Shown one piece after another: positions 16,994 to 27,110 of a stretch of 64,000 nt of DNA (position 1 is its first letter; each line of letters opens with the position of its first letter). The stretch is from Bog-532 sp963732345 (GTDB taxonomy: Bacteria; Actinomycetota; Actinomycetes; Streptosporangiales; Streptosporangiaceae): positions 62,001 through 126,000 of the forward strand of contig CAVSZI010000013.1 of assembly GCA_963732345.1 (NCBI GenBank). Direction: 5' to 3'. The notes beneath the pieces were generated by a model. It saw only the letters and a list, made by a program, of their open reading frames with translations. It ran no database searches and was not told where the DNA came from. The position numbers and the translations under genes were made by a program.

Positions 16994-19440
16994 GCCCGGC
17001 CCGGCCGGCCCGGGACCGGCGCCAGCTGCTGCTCGCGCCGGGTGCGGCCCTCAACGGCATCGACTACATCGACGTCGCCAGCCGGGCCCGGCTGTCCGTC
17101 CACTTCCTCAACACCGTGACCGTCAAGGGCAGCCTGTCCGGCAGCCGCCCGGTGACGATCACGGGCGGCGAGGTCATCCCGACCATCGCGGTCAGCCCGA
17201 TCGACGAGGCCGCCGACTGGAGCGCCGACAGCCAGGGGCGCCCGGTCCTGGCTCTCACGGTGACCGGCCCCCGGGATTTCTCGGCCTACCGCCTGGCCAT
17301 CTCCAGCAGCAGGCTCGACCCCTTCTTCGGCCATGCGCCGTTCAGCTTCGCGGCGAACGGCCCCGCCGCGCTGGACCCTGCGGCGCCCGCGCCGGGCGGC
17401 CCGGCGCCGGAGCCGGAGCAGGTGCCGATCGATTACCTCGCGAAGGATTTCGGCAGCTTCCAGCAGGCGCTGTCGGAGTTCTCCGCCCAGCGCTACCCCG
17501 CCTGGGTGGAGCGGTCCGAGGCGGACCTCGGCGTCATGCTGATGGAGGTGCTCGCGGCGATGGCCGACGAGCTCAGCTACTACCAGGACCGCGTGCTCGC
17601 GGAGTCCGCGATCGAGACCGCGACCCAGCGGCTTTCGGTCGTCCGGCACGCGCGGCTCGTCGACTACGAGCCCGCCCCGGCGACCGTCGCCACGGCCATT
17701 CTCCAGCTCGACGTGGCAGCGCCCCCAGCCAGTTCGCCACCCGCAACGGGCTGGACGATCGATCTGAGCGAACCGCTGCTTATCCGTACGCTCGGAGCGG
17801 ACGGATCGGTCGTCGGCTTCGAGATCGAAGACCCGGCGGTGGGCCTCGCCGGTGCCGTCAGCACCGCCCCGCCCGCCTGGGCGGCCGTCGACACCCGCTG
17901 GAACCGGGCCAGCCTCCCGCCCTATTACTGGGACGACAGCCAGCGCTGCCTGCTGGCGGGGTCGGCCGATTTCTACGTCATCGGCCATGACATCGGGCTC
18001 TATCCCGGCCAGCAGCTGCTACTCGACTCACCCGCGGCGGACAGCGCCGATCCTCCCGTCCGGGAACTGGTCACGGTCGCGGCGACGGAGGAGACGGCCG
18101 ACCCGCTGATCGGCTCCCCGCCCCCGATCGCACTCACGCACATTTTCCTCCAGGCGGCCACAGCCAGCGACCACGACCTGACCCGCACCTCGGTGGCCGG
18201 GAACATCGTCCCGGCCGTCCAGGGCGCGCGCCAGAGCGATGCGTTCACGATCCCCGATCCCGCCGCGCCGCCGCCCGGGCCGGTCGTCGTCCGCCTCGGG
18301 GCGAACTGGACGCCGCAGGACCCGCTTCCCGATTACCGTTACTGCCTCGCGTCCGCTCCCCTGGCCTGGCTCGCCACCACGGACCCGGACGACCCACTGC
18401 CCGCGCAGCCCGAGATCGTTCTCAGCCAAGTCCCGGCCGGTGGCACGAGCGGCGCGTCATCATGGGGGTTCCAGCGCTGGCTGCTCGGTGCCGGGGCGGC
18501 CGACCAGATCTTCACGCTGACGCCCGAGCAGTACTCGCCGGTGCTCACGAGCAACGGCACGACCTGGTACGACTACGACGGCGACGGCGGCACGACGATC
18601 CGCTTCGGCGACGGGAACTTCGGGATGTCGCCCTTGCCGGGCACGGTCTTCAGCGTGCTCTACCGCGTGGGCGGCGGCTCGGCCGGCAACGTGCCCGCGG
18701 GCGCGATCGTCAACGTCACGCCGGGGTCGGCGCAGGGATCGCTCATCAGCGCGTGCACCAACCCCTTCCCCGCCACGGGCGGCGCGGACGCCGAGACCAC
18801 CGCGCAGGTACGTGCCCGCGCGCCGCAGAAGTTCAGCGCGGAGCCGCTTCGCGTGGTGCTGGCCAACGACTACGTGACGGCTGCGCAGTCGCTGCCGTGG
18901 GTACAGCGGGCGGCCACCGCGTTCCGCTGGACGGGAAGCTGGCTGACCGTCCGCACCCACGCCGACCCCGCCGGGACCGCGGGGCCGACGATCGCCCAGC
19001 TCGAGTCGCTCACCGAGTTGCTCGATCAGCAGCGGCTGGCCGGCTACGAGAGCTATGTCCTGCCCCCGCGCTACGTCTCGATCGATCTCCAGATCACGGT
19101 CAGCGCGCAGCCCGCCTACTCCGGGAGCGACGTGCAGGCCGCCGTGCTCGCCCGCCTGCAGCCCGGGCCCCTCCCCGGCGGCGGGGCCGGGTTCTTCGAC
19201 CCTTCACTGTGGAGCTTCGGCGAGCCGCTGGAGTCCAGCGCGCTGCTCGCCACCGTCCAGTCGTGCCCGGGTGTCGGCGGCGTTCGCCGGGTGCGGTACC
19301 GCGAGCGCGCCGCCCACCCGGAGTGGGCGCCGCTGCCCGGGACGCTCACGCTGGCCACCGACGAGATCCTGCGCGTCGACAACGACCCGCGCAGGCCGGA
19401 GGCCGGATCGCTGCGGGTGACGGTGGAGGGACCGGCATGA
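16990..19440 (+). CDS. Baseplate J-like wedge protein 1 (Afp11-type)
   Basis: An 816-residue wedge protein. From about residue 140 it carries I-D-Y-L-A-K-D-F-G-S-F then D-L-G-V-M-L-M-E-V-L-A-A-M-A-D-E-L-S-Y-Y-Q-D-R, the standard opening of large baseplate-assembly (gp6/J) proteins. A central F-G-D-G-N-F-G strand and a V-P-A-G-A-I segment mark the J fold. The first 130 residues are an extra beta-rich domain. It would form wedge heterodimers with the next protein. The ATG overlaps the gp25 stop and the TGA overlaps the next ATG. Confidence 0.9.
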   Translation: MSPARPARDRRQLLLAPGAALNGIDYIDVASRARLSVHFLNTVTVKGSLSGSRPVTITGGEVIPTIAVSPIDEAADWSADSQGRPVLALTVTGPRDFSAYRLAISSSRLDPFFGHAPFSFAANGPAALDPAAPAPGGPAPEPEQVPIDYLAKDFGSFQQALSEFSAQRYPAWVERSEADLGVMLMEVLAAMADELSYYQDRVLAESAIETATQRLSVVRHARLVDYEPAPATVATAILQLDVAAPPASSPPATGWTIDLSEPLLIRTLGADGSVVGFEIEDPAVGLAGAVSTAPPAWAAVDTRWNRASLPPYYWDDSQRCLLAGSADFYVIGHDIGLYPGQQLLLDSPAADSADPPVRELVTVAATEETADPLIGSPPPIALTHIFLQAATASDHDLTRTSVAGNIVPAVQGARQSDAFTIPDPAAPPPGPVVVRLGANWTPQDPLPDYRYCLASAPLAWLATTDPDDPLPAQPEIVLSQVPAGGTSGASSWGFQRWLLGAGAADQIFTLTPEQYSPVLTSNGTTWYDYDGDGGTTIRFGDGNFGMSPLPGTVFSVLYRVGGGSAGNVPAGAIVNVTPGSAQGSLISACTNPFPATGGADAETTAQVRARAPQKFSAEPLRVVLANDYVTAAQSLPWVQRAATAFRWTGSWLTVRTHADPAGTAGPTIAQLESLTELLDQQRLAGYESYVLPPRYVSIDLQITVSAQPAYSGSDVQAAVLARLQPGPLPGGGAGFFDPSLWSFGEPLESSALLATVQSCPGVGGVRRVRYRERAAHPEWAPLPGTLTLATDEILRVDNDPRRPEAGSLRVTVEGPA

Positions 19441-22016
19441 GCGACGGGACGAACCCCGCCTGCCCTGGCACCCCCGGCAGCGCGGCCGAGGATCCGCAGG
19501 TCGTCAGCAACCCGCCGGGCCGGCCGGCGATCTCCGACCGGGTGACCGACTTTACCGGCGTCCGCCGGGCCCTGCTGCGGCCACTGCCCGGCGAGCAGGC
19601 CATCGGCACCTGGCAGCCCGCGCCGGGTGACCTGGGCCTGCAGGTCCTGGAATGGTGGGCGTACCTCGCCGACGTGCTGACCTTCTACAACGAGCGCGTC
19701 GCGAACGAGGCCTATGTGCGCACCGCCACGCAGGCCCACAGCGTCACGAACCTGGTGGCGCTGCTCGGCTACCAGCCGGCGCCGGGGATAGCGGCCACCG
19801 GGACCCTCGCCGCCGTGAGCTCGGCGGCGCACCCCGCCGAGCCGCTCGTCCTTCCCGCCGGCATGAGCCTGTCCAGCACGGCCTCTCCAGGTGTCCCGGC
19901 ACAGACCTTCGAGGTCGACTCAGAGGCCACCTTCAGCGGGCCGTCGAGCGCGCCGGTCACGCTCAGCCCGGACACCGCGTTCGGGCACCCCGTCGGAGGC
20001 GCGCCGTCCATCCTGTCCGTCCTGCTCGCCGGCCGGGTCAGCGGAGTGAAGGCCGGAGACCAGCTCTTGCTCGTGGCGAGCACGTTCGCGGGCCAGGACG
20101 ATAACGACAACTGGTCGCTCGTCACCGTCACGGCCGTCACCCCGGCGACGGACCCGGGGACCGGTGCAATCAACACCCAGGTCGCGTTCACGGCCGGCGG
20201 GTGGGGACCGACCTCGGCGCCGCCGGACAACCTCTCGGCGCCGCCGGACAACCCCTCGGCGCCGCCGGACAACCCCTCGGCGCCCGGGTCCGGACCGTCC
20301 GGCGACTCCACTACGTTCCGGCTCATGCGCCCGACCGCCACGGCCGCGCTCTTCAACGCGGCCGCGCTCTCGAACCCGTCGGACCCCCTGTCGGCCGGGC
20401 CTTCCAGCGAGCAGACGGTCACCGTGATCTCCAGTTCCCCCGGCTCAGATGAGCTCACGGTGCATCTATCGGCGGCCGTCCGGGGGATCTCACCCGGTGA
20501 CATGGTCCTATTCGACGGTGGCACCGGAAAACCGTCAGCCCTGGCGATCGTGACCGCGACCCTGGAGATGCTCTGGGCGGTCCCCTACCCGGCGTTCCTC
20601 AACCAATCTCCCCCCAACCCGCCGGACATCGTCATCCCGCACACGGCCCTCGATCTCGCCCTCGCGACCCCGGACTTCTACGTCCTGGAGGACGCGAACG
20701 ACGCGCACACGCTCGCTTCCATCGCCGTCCGGTACGGCTTCAAGGACGTGGGCACGATCATCGGGGTCCCGGCACCGAACCTCCCGAGCCTCCCGGCGAC
20801 CCTCGCCACGACCTATACGCCACCTCCGGGTAACACGGCCGCCTTCCTGCAGGACGCGACCGGCGCGGGCATCGTCGTCAACGTCAACGCCAGCGACGCC
20901 GGACCGGGCTATGTCGGCCTCACCGGGGCGGGCACCCCGCCGTCCGCCATCCCGGCCGCGGCGCCGCTCGCGGTACCCCTGCAGCTGCTGCTCAACGTCG
21001 TATCGGTGTCACGTGGCACGACCGTGACCGGTGAGGTGCTGGGCAGCGGCAACGCGGCGCTCGCCAGCCAGTCCTTCACCCTCGCGAAGTCCCCGCTCAC
21101 CTATCTGGCCAGCGGCAACGGCACGGTGAGCACCTTGACGGTCGCCGTCGACCTGATCCCATGGCAAGAGGTCCCGAGTTTCTACGGGCAGGCCGCCAGC
21201 GCCCGGGTCTTCGTCGTGTCGCGGTCACCGGATCAGACCGTCACCACCGTGACCTTCGGGGACGGCGTCAACGGCGCCCGGCTCGCGTCCGGGACCGGGA
21301 ACGTCACCGCCACCTACCGCTATGGATCGGGGGCGGCCAGCCCGCCCGCCGGGCGCCTGACAACGATCAGCCAGCCGCAGCTGAACCTGGCGTCGGTCCA
21401 GAACCCGGTGGCCGTCTCCGGCGGCGCCGACCCGCAGGCCCCCCAGGACGTCCAGGCCAACGCCCCGGCCAGCGCGGCCACCTTCGGCCGGGCGATCTCG
21501 GCGACCGACTACGAGCAGGTCGCCTCGCAGGCCCCCGGCGTCAGCCGTGCCGCCGCCTACTGGACCTTCGACAAGGCCGAGCAGCGCACGCTCGTGACCG
21601 TCTACGTGGGCGATGGCCAGGCGGCCGTCGCGGCGGCGCGAGCGGCGCTCGCCGGCGCCGAGGACCCGAACCGGCCGGTCTCGGTGACCGGCGCGAACGC
21701 GATCGACCTCAGCCTGTGGTGCACGCTCGTGCCGGCCGCCGGCCAGCAGGCCGGCCCGGCGATCAGCGCGGCGGAGGCGGCGATCTCCGACTCGGCGGGC
21801 GGGCTGTTCAGCCCCGGCCGCATGGGCATCGGGCAACGGCTCTACCGCAGCGTCATCAGCGCCGCACTCATGGTCCCGGGCGTCGCCGCCGTCCACGACC
21901 TCACGGTCACCTGGGGAGGCCGGGTCCTCGGCGAGGTGTTCGACCCGGGCGAGGCCTCCTACTTCGACCTTCCGCCGGGCAACATCCGCATCCAGGGGGT
22001 GAACGCGGGTGACTGA
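19437..22016 (+). CDS. Baseplate J-like wedge protein 2
   Basis: An 859-residue protein with the same architecture as its upstream neighbour: D-L-G-L-Q-V-L-E-W-W-A-Y-L-A-D-V-L-T-F-Y-N-E-R (about residues 62-84), a V-T-F-G-D-G-V-N-G-A-R strand near 600, and an F-G-R-A-I-S-A-T-D-Y-E segment near 685 typical of J proteins. Around residue 260 a disordered insert holds three SAPPDN(L/P) units encoded by a 21-bp repeat (about 20213-20281). Two J paralogues in tandem are usual for actinobacterial eCIS. It overlaps the next gene by 8 bases. Confidence 0.88.
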   Translation: MSDGTNPACPGTPGSAAEDPQVVSNPPGRPAISDRVTDFTGVRRALLRPLPGEQAIGTWQPAPGDLGLQVLEWWAYLADVLTFYNERVANEAYVRTATQAHSVTNLVALLGYQPAPGIAATGTLAAVSSAAHPAEPLVLPAGMSLSSTASPGVPAQTFEVDSEATFSGPSSAPVTLSPDTAFGHPVGGAPSILSVLLAGRVSGVKAGDQLLLVASTFAGQDDNDNWSLVTVTAVTPATDPGTGAINTQVAFTAGGWGPTSAPPDNLSAPPDNPSAPPDNPSAPGSGPSGDSTTFRLMRPTATAALFNAAALSNPSDPLSAGPSSEQTVTVISSSPGSDELTVHLSAAVRGISPGDMVLFDGGTGKPSALAIVTATLEMLWAVPYPAFLNQSPPNPPDIVIPHTALDLALATPDFYVLEDANDAHTLASIAVRYGFKDVGTIIGVPAPNLPSLPATLATTYTPPPGNTAAFLQDATGAGIVVNVNASDAGPGYVGLTGAGTPPSAIPAAAPLAVPLQLLLNVVSVSRGTTVTGEVLGSGNAALASQSFTLAKSPLTYLASGNGTVSTLTVAVDLIPWQEVPSFYGQAASARVFVVSRSPDQTVTTVTFGDGVNGARLASGTGNVTATYRYGSGAASPPAGRLTTISQPQLNLASVQNPVAVSGGADPQAPQDVQANAPASAATFGRAISATDYEQVASQAPGVSRAAAYWTFDKAEQRTLVTVYVGDGQAAVAAARAALAGAEDPNRPVSVTGANAIDLSLWCTLVPAAGQQAGPAISAAEAAISDSAGGLFSPGRMGIGQRLYRSVISAALMVPGVAAVHDLTVTWGGRVLGEVFDPGEASYFDLPPGNIRIQGVNAGD

Positions 22017-24516
22017 GGTCGACGACGGCTACGACGCCTACTACGCGGAGCGGCTCTGGCAACTGCTCCCGGCGGTCTACCGCACGGCCGACACCGACAG
22101 CTTCACCGCCCCCGGGCCGCTGCGGGAACTGCTCAACCGCATCGGCGCGCAGGTGGCCGTCGTCCGGCGGAGCATCGACCGGCTGTGGGCGGACCAGTCG
22201 ATCGAAACATGCGACGACTGGGTCATCCCCTACATCGGCGACCTCCTCGGCACCAGCCTGGCCGGCCACCTCGGCGCGCGCGCCCACCGCCTCGACGTCG
22301 CCAAGACGATCTACTACCGCCGCCGCAAGGGCACCCTCCAGATCCTGGAGGAGCTTGCGCTCGACGTCACGGGCTGGACCGCGCACGTCGTCGAGGGCTT
22401 CCGGCGCCTCGCCCGCACCCGGCACGGCCTGGACCCGGCCATCGGGCCGGCTACCTTCCCGCAGGCGGGCGCGGCCGGCGCGGCGCGACTGCTGCAGGTC
22501 GAGGGCCTGACCGGCCCGCTGACCGGCGGGCCGGCCGGCGGATTCGCGGACCTGCGATCCGCGCACGGCGCCGCGCTCGCCAACACTGCCTTCGACGAGA
22601 GCTTCCACACCGCCGACGTCCGGGCCGGCCGCGGCGCGGCCGGACACTACCGGATCCCCGAGCTTCTGGTGTTCCTGTGGCGGCTGACCAGCTTCCCCGT
22701 CGTGGCCGGGACGCCCGTCGCGGTCGCCGGGCACGCGGGCCAGTACGTGTTTGACCCGACCGGCCGCCAGATCCCGCTCTTCCTGCCTCCCGCGCCCGAC
22801 CTGGGCGATTTCTCCGGGCCCCGCGCCTCGGTCCGCGAGTGGCAGGTTCCCGGCCCGCTGACGAGCTCGCTGGAGACCGCGCTCACCGACACCGGGACAT
22901 CCCCGCCGCCGCCCGTCCGGCCGCCTTATCCCGCCTATCCCGACGCCGGCATCCCGGCCCGCTACGGCCTGGGGGGCGACTGGCAGCTGGCGTCGATCTG
23001 GCCCGAGACCGGCCGGTTCGCGGCCGCGCCCGCTTCCCCCGCCGAGCCGCTCACGGTCGACTACCAGTACGGGTTCTCGTCCACGATCGGCGCCGGCCCC
23101 TACGACCGCGACCTGCTCGGGAACCCCCCGGCGGTGGTCGGCACGGAGACTCCCGTGACCGGCGGAACGGGGCTTGATGCAGCGCTCACCGCGGCCGGGA
23201 CCACCGGAACCGTCACGATCGGTGACTCCCGCACCTACGTGACACTGGCCGACGTCGGCTCGAGCTCAGAACCGATCGTCTCGCTGCTCGTGCGCGCCGG
23301 CCCAAGCATGCGCCCGGTCCTGCGGCCAGTCACCCGAGCGGCGCCGTGGGTCTTCACCGGGGGCGGCGAGGCACAGCTCGTCCTGGACGGCCTCACCGTC
23401 TGCGGATGCGACATCGTGCTGCGCGGCTCATTCGACACGGTGCGCCTGACCGCCTGCACGATCGACCCCGGCACCGCCGGACCAGGCTCGCCGCCCCTGG
23501 CCATCGCGGCCGACGGCGTGCCCCTCGCCCCGGGCCGGATCTTCGTCGAGGCCGATCCGGCCGCCCCGCCGGGCGAGGGAGGAACAATCCGCCAGCTCCT
23601 CATCGACCACTGCATCGCCGGCCCGGTCCGCACTCGCTCCGGCGGGGCGGTCGAGACGCTCACGATCACCGACGGCATCGTCCAGGGCCTTCCGCCGACG
23701 ACCGGCACGGCCGTTACCGCCGGCGACGTCTTCGACCCGCCGCTGCTGGCCACGAGCCTCCTGTCCGCCGACCCGCTGGCGGCAGCGCTGCTGGCGGCGA
23801 TGCCGGGAAGGATCGCGCCCGCCCTGCGCGCGTACCGGGCCAGGCCCCTGGCCAGGCAGGAGGACGGCCTCCCGCGCGGGGTCCTCGCCGGGCTCAGCGC
23901 GCTCGTCGACGGGCCGTCGCTGTACGACGCGGCTCTCTTCACCAACGTCCATCTCAGCCCGGGCCTGCTCGCGCTCACAGCCGAGGCCGGAACGCTCGAT
24001 CCGGCCCGGCTCGCCACGCTCAACCGCGGCCTGCTCGGCGAATCGTTCCCGGTCGCCCTGGGCGTGGCCGCCCTGGCGGTAGCGGACGCGACGATCCAGC
24101 TCACCCGGGTGACCGTGCTCGGGCGCATCGCCGCGCACCGGCTCGTGGCGAATGACTCGATCCTGGCTGACTTCGCCGCCATCGACGATGTCCAAGACGG
24201 CTCCGTTCGGTTCAGCGCCTACGCCAGCGGCAGCGCCCTCCCCCGGCAGTACCAGTCGGCCTCGATCCCGGCCGGCGCGCCGATCTTCACGAGCGACTCG
24301 TACGGGCAGCCGGGATACGCCCAGCTGCTCGAGACCGCCGACGCTGCCATCTCCGGCGGCGCGACGGGTGCGTCCATCTCCTCAGGTGCCGGGACAGGCT
24401 CGGAGATGGGCGCTTTCTCCGCAGACCTGAACCCCCTCAAGGAGCAGGGCCTGCTCGTCAAGTACGCCGAGTACATGCCGCTCGGTCTCACGCCCGTGAT
24501 CATCCATGTCACGTGA
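22009..24516 (+). CDS. Tail protein I / gp7-like wedge with beta-helix extension
   Basis: An 835-residue protein. Residues 1-150 match phage tail protein I/Afp12-type wedge proteins: L-L-P-A-V-Y-R, then D-D-W-V-I-P-Y-I-G-D-L-L-G-T and R-R-R-K-G-T-L-Q-I-L-E-E-L-A. The middle is unassigned. Residues about 440-730 read as short repeating strands (L-V-L-D-G-L-T-V-C-G-C-D-I-V-L-R-G), suggesting a parallel beta-helix, perhaps a surface or receptor-binding extension. It starts with the GTG overlapping the J2 gene. The stop lies about 35 bases before the ATG of the DUF6519 gene. Confidence 0.85.
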   Translation: MTEVDDGYDAYYAERLWQLLPAVYRTADTDSFTAPGPLRELLNRIGAQVAVVRRSIDRLWADQSIETCDDWVIPYIGDLLGTSLAGHLGARAHRLDVAKTIYYRRRKGTLQILEELALDVTGWTAHVVEGFRRLARTRHGLDPAIGPATFPQAGAAGAARLLQVEGLTGPLTGGPAGGFADLRSAHGAALANTAFDESFHTADVRAGRGAAGHYRIPELLVFLWRLTSFPVVAGTPVAVAGHAGQYVFDPTGRQIPLFLPPAPDLGDFSGPRASVREWQVPGPLTSSLETALTDTGTSPPPPVRPPYPAYPDAGIPARYGLGGDWQLASIWPETGRFAAAPASPAEPLTVDYQYGFSSTIGAGPYDRDLLGNPPAVVGTETPVTGGTGLDAALTAAGTTGTVTIGDSRTYVTLADVGSSSEPIVSLLVRAGPSMRPVLRPVTRAAPWVFTGGGEAQLVLDGLTVCGCDIVLRGSFDTVRLTACTIDPGTAGPGSPPLAIAADGVPLAPGRIFVEADPAAPPGEGGTIRQLLIDHCIAGPVRTRSGGAVETLTITDGIVQGLPPTTGTAVTAGDVFDPPLLATSLLSADPLAAALLAAMPGRIAPALRAYRARPLARQEDGLPRGVLAGLSALVDGPSLYDAALFTNVHLSPGLLALTAEAGTLDPARLATLNRGLLGESFPVALGVAALAVADATIQLTRVTVLGRIAAHRLVANDSILADFAAIDDVQDGSVRFSAYASGSALPRQYQSASIPAGAPIFTSDSYGQPGYAQLLETADAAISGGATGASISSGAGTGSEMGAFSADLNPLKEQGLLVKYAEYMPLGLTPVIIHVT

Positions 24517-24551
24517 TCATCGCCCCGCCGGGGCGGGAGAGGGAGACGGCC

Positions 24552-27110
24552 ATGGCCGGCGACCGCGCACGAGTGAGCTACGACCCGAGCCGCAAGTGGC
24601 GAGGGGTCATAGCCCAGCAGGGCCGGGTGACCGTCGAAGCGGACTGGAACGAGGCCGCGACGATCGGCGAGGAGCGCGACCGGCACGTGACACTCGACGT
24701 CGTCGGCCCCGTCGGGACACCCGACGACGGCTACGCCGTCACCGCTGTCCGGGCGACGGGTGAGCATTCAGCATCGGCGCCGGACCATCTCACGATCGGC
24801 AGGGGCACGCTCTACCTCGGTGGTGAGCGGCTCGACCTCGACGAGCAGGTGCATTACAGCGCGCAGCCCGACTGGCTCGACCACTCGACGGATCCGCTGT
24901 GGAAGGCCCCAGGGGCGCAGCACGGGAGGCACGAGCTCGTCTACCTGCTGGCGACCGAGCAGGAAGTGTCAGCCGTCGAGGACCCGGCGCTCGCCGACGT
25001 CGCCCTCGGCGGCCCGGACACCATGCAACGCCGGCGTATCCTCCAGCGTTTCGTGCGCTACCCGAGCGAATCGGGCCGCTGCGAGGGCTCGCGGAGTGCG
25101 CTGGACAGGTCCCTCGCCGACCACGGGCTGCAGCTCGACGCGGCGTCGATGATGGCCGGCTCGACCGCGAGGCTGAAGGTGTCGTTCCCGGACATTCCGG
25201 CCACCCCGAACGCCGGCCAGCCCGTGCCGACCGGCGCCTATCTGGGCGCCGAGAACCAGATGATCCGGGTCATGGTCACGGGCATCGATCACGCAACGCA
25301 CGAGCCGACCATCGTCTGGGGATTCGATGACGCCTCCCTCCTCTACCGGGTCCTGACGGCGACGCCGGACTCCGGGAGCACCACGCTCACGCTCGCCAGC
25401 GCGCCCGTGGACAGCTACCACTACCCGGCGCAGGGCCAGGCGGTGGAGTTGCTGCGCGATGCGGTCAGGCTCACCAGTACCGACTACATCGCGTCACCGG
25501 CCGGCTATGTCTCGACCCTTACCGGCGCCTACGATCCGGCCAGCAGGAACCTCGTGCTCTCCGCCGGCCCGGGTGAGCCCCCGGGCGGTTACCCGCCCGA
25601 TTACCTTTCCCCCGAAAGGACCCCGCAGCTCTACCTGCGCGTGTGGCAGGCGACCGCACATGCTCGGCCGGGCAAACCGGTCCCGCTCGGCGACACCGGC
25701 GTCGCCGTCACGCTTACCTCGCACAACCACCGCTTCCACGTCGGCGACTTCTGGCGCTTCGCGCTGCGGCCGATCCAGCCGGCGATCGTCTATCCGGAAC
25801 GCTACCTCCGCGCTCCCCAGCCCCCCGACGGCCCACGGACCTGGGCCTGCCCGCTAGCGGCGCTGACCTGGGAGGAGGAGCGCGCGAAAGTGTCACGCTG
25901 CATCCCGCGTTTCTCCGGCCTTACGGAGACCGCCGGACGGGGCGGCTGTTGCACGGTGGACGTCGGGCCGGAGGATATCGACGACGGAGCCGCCCTGCAA
26001 AGCCTCCTGGCCGGCTACGCGCACCAGGGACCCATCACCATCTGCCTGCAGCCGGGTACCTACACGCTCCGCGCGCCTCTCGTGCTCGGACCGGAACTCG
26101 ATGGCATCACGCTGCAGGCCTGCCGCGAGGAGGTGGTCCTGCGGGCTCCGGAACAAGCGGGGGATGAGTTCGTCCTCGGGCTCATCGCCGTCCGGGATGC
26201 GACCTCGGTCACGATCCGGGGCGTAGAGCTGGTCCCACCGCAGGTCAGGTTCTCCCCCGCCGAACGCTCGTTCTCCGGCATGCACCCGCGCAACCACGAC
26301 CTCCTCAGGGAGTTCTCCCGCGGGCTGCACGTCGCGATCGGCATCTCCGTCCACAACTCCGCTGGCCTCGCCGTGCAGAACTGCACCTTCAGCCACCCGG
26401 ATCCGGGCCGCCACCCGGATCCGGGCCGGGCGAACAGCTTCAGCGCCGGGATCTTCGCGACCGGGGTCATCGAGGATGTCGATATCACGGGATGCACCTT
26501 CCAGCCCGTCAGCCCGCCGGCGGCCGGGCACCGGCACCGGCACCGCCGGCGACGGTCCGCGGACGGGGATCGGCCGGTCCCATGGCATGATCTCGCGACG
26601 GGCGAACGGGCCGGCTCCGCGCACCAGGTGAGCTTCGGATACCTCCAGGTGCCGGCCTCCGGGCCCGACCACCGGGAGATCAGGCCGCACCGGCTCGACG
26701 ACGCGACGATCGAGCGGTGCCTGTTCCTGGGCATGACGGTCCCGGCGCTGGTCATGGCCCACCTCGGCACGTTGCGTGTTAGCCGGAACACGGTCCGCGG
26801 CTGCTACGGCGGCTTCTGGTTCGTCTCGCTGGCCGATGCGGAGCTGTCCGTCATGTTCGACCGGATCGCGGTCGGCGACGCCGACGCGTACCGGGAGCTC
26901 TCCGGCAACCGCGGGGGCGCCGCGCTGCTGGACCGGGTCTTCGTGCTCGCGACCGCGATCGGCCAGGTGCTGCCTGTGGCCCATCCGGCCGGCGGCCGCC
27001 TTTCGGCCGGCCGGTTCCGCCGGCCCGACGAGGCACTGCTGGCGCCGCGCCCGCCAGATGTTCAGCGACTTCTACACGCAGGCTGCGGAGTCAGCCGAGC
27101 AGCCGGATGA
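24552..27110 (+). CDS. DUF6519 / right-handed beta-helix eCIS protein (N-terminal part; frame broken)
   Basis: The N-terminus V-S-Y-D-P-S-R-K-W-R-G-V-I-A-Q-Q-G-R-V-T-V-E-A-D-W-N-E is the DUF6519 signature (Q-Q-G-R-V ... D-A-D-W-N-E). Then come a beta-rich midsection and, from about residue 470, pectate-lyase-like coils (V-T-I-R-G-V-E-L, L-A-V-Q-N-C-T-F-S, V-D-I-T-G-C-T-F, A-T-I-E-R-C-L-F). It is a probable outer baseplate or fibre-like component. ATG 24552 has GGAGAGGGAGAC upstream. After R-R-P-D-E-A-L-L-A-P (about 27045) the frame runs into 20 or so nonsense residues, while the helix continues in the +1 frame. An extra C in the gcgcccgcc stretch would explain it. A 15-bp duplication (H-P-D-P-G-R twice) lies near 26396-26425. 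Confidence 0.82.
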   Translation: MAGDRARVSYDPSRKWRGVIAQQGRVTVEADWNEAATIGEERDRHVTLDVVGPVGTPDDGYAVTAVRATGEHSASAPDHLTIGRGTLYLGGERLDLDEQVHYSAQPDWLDHSTDPLWKAPGAQHGRHELVYLLATEQEVSAVEDPALADVALGGPDTMQRRRILQRFVRYPSESGRCEGSRSALDRSLADHGLQLDAASMMAGSTARLKVSFPDIPATPNAGQPVPTGAYLGAENQMIRVMVTGIDHATHEPTIVWGFDDASLLYRVLTATPDSGSTTLTLASAPVDSYHYPAQGQAVELLRDAVRLTSTDYIASPAGYVSTLTGAYDPASRNLVLSAGPGEPPGGYPPDYLSPERTPQLYLRVWQATAHARPGKPVPLGDTGVAVTLTSHNHRFHVGDFWRFALRPIQPAIVYPERYLRAPQPPDGPRTWACPLAALTWEEERAKVSRCIPRFSGLTETAGRGGCCTVDVGPEDIDDGAALQSLLAGYAHQGPITICLQPGTYTLRAPLVLGPELDGITLQACREEVVLRAPEQAGDEFVLGLIAVRDATSVTIRGVELVPPQVRFSPAERSFSGMHPRNHDLLREFSRGLHVAIGISVHNSAGLAVQNCTFSHPDPGRHPDPGRANSFSAGIFATGVIEDVDITGCTFQPVSPPAAGHRHRHRRRRSADGDRPVPWHDLATGERAGSAHQVSFGYLQVPASGPDHREIRPHRLDDATIERCLFLGMTVPALVMAHLGTLRVSRNTVRGCYGGFWFVSLADAELSVMFDRIAVGDADAYRELSGNRGGAALLDRVFVLATAIGQVLPVAHPAGGRLSAGRFRRPDEALLAPRPPDVQRLLHAGCGVSRAAG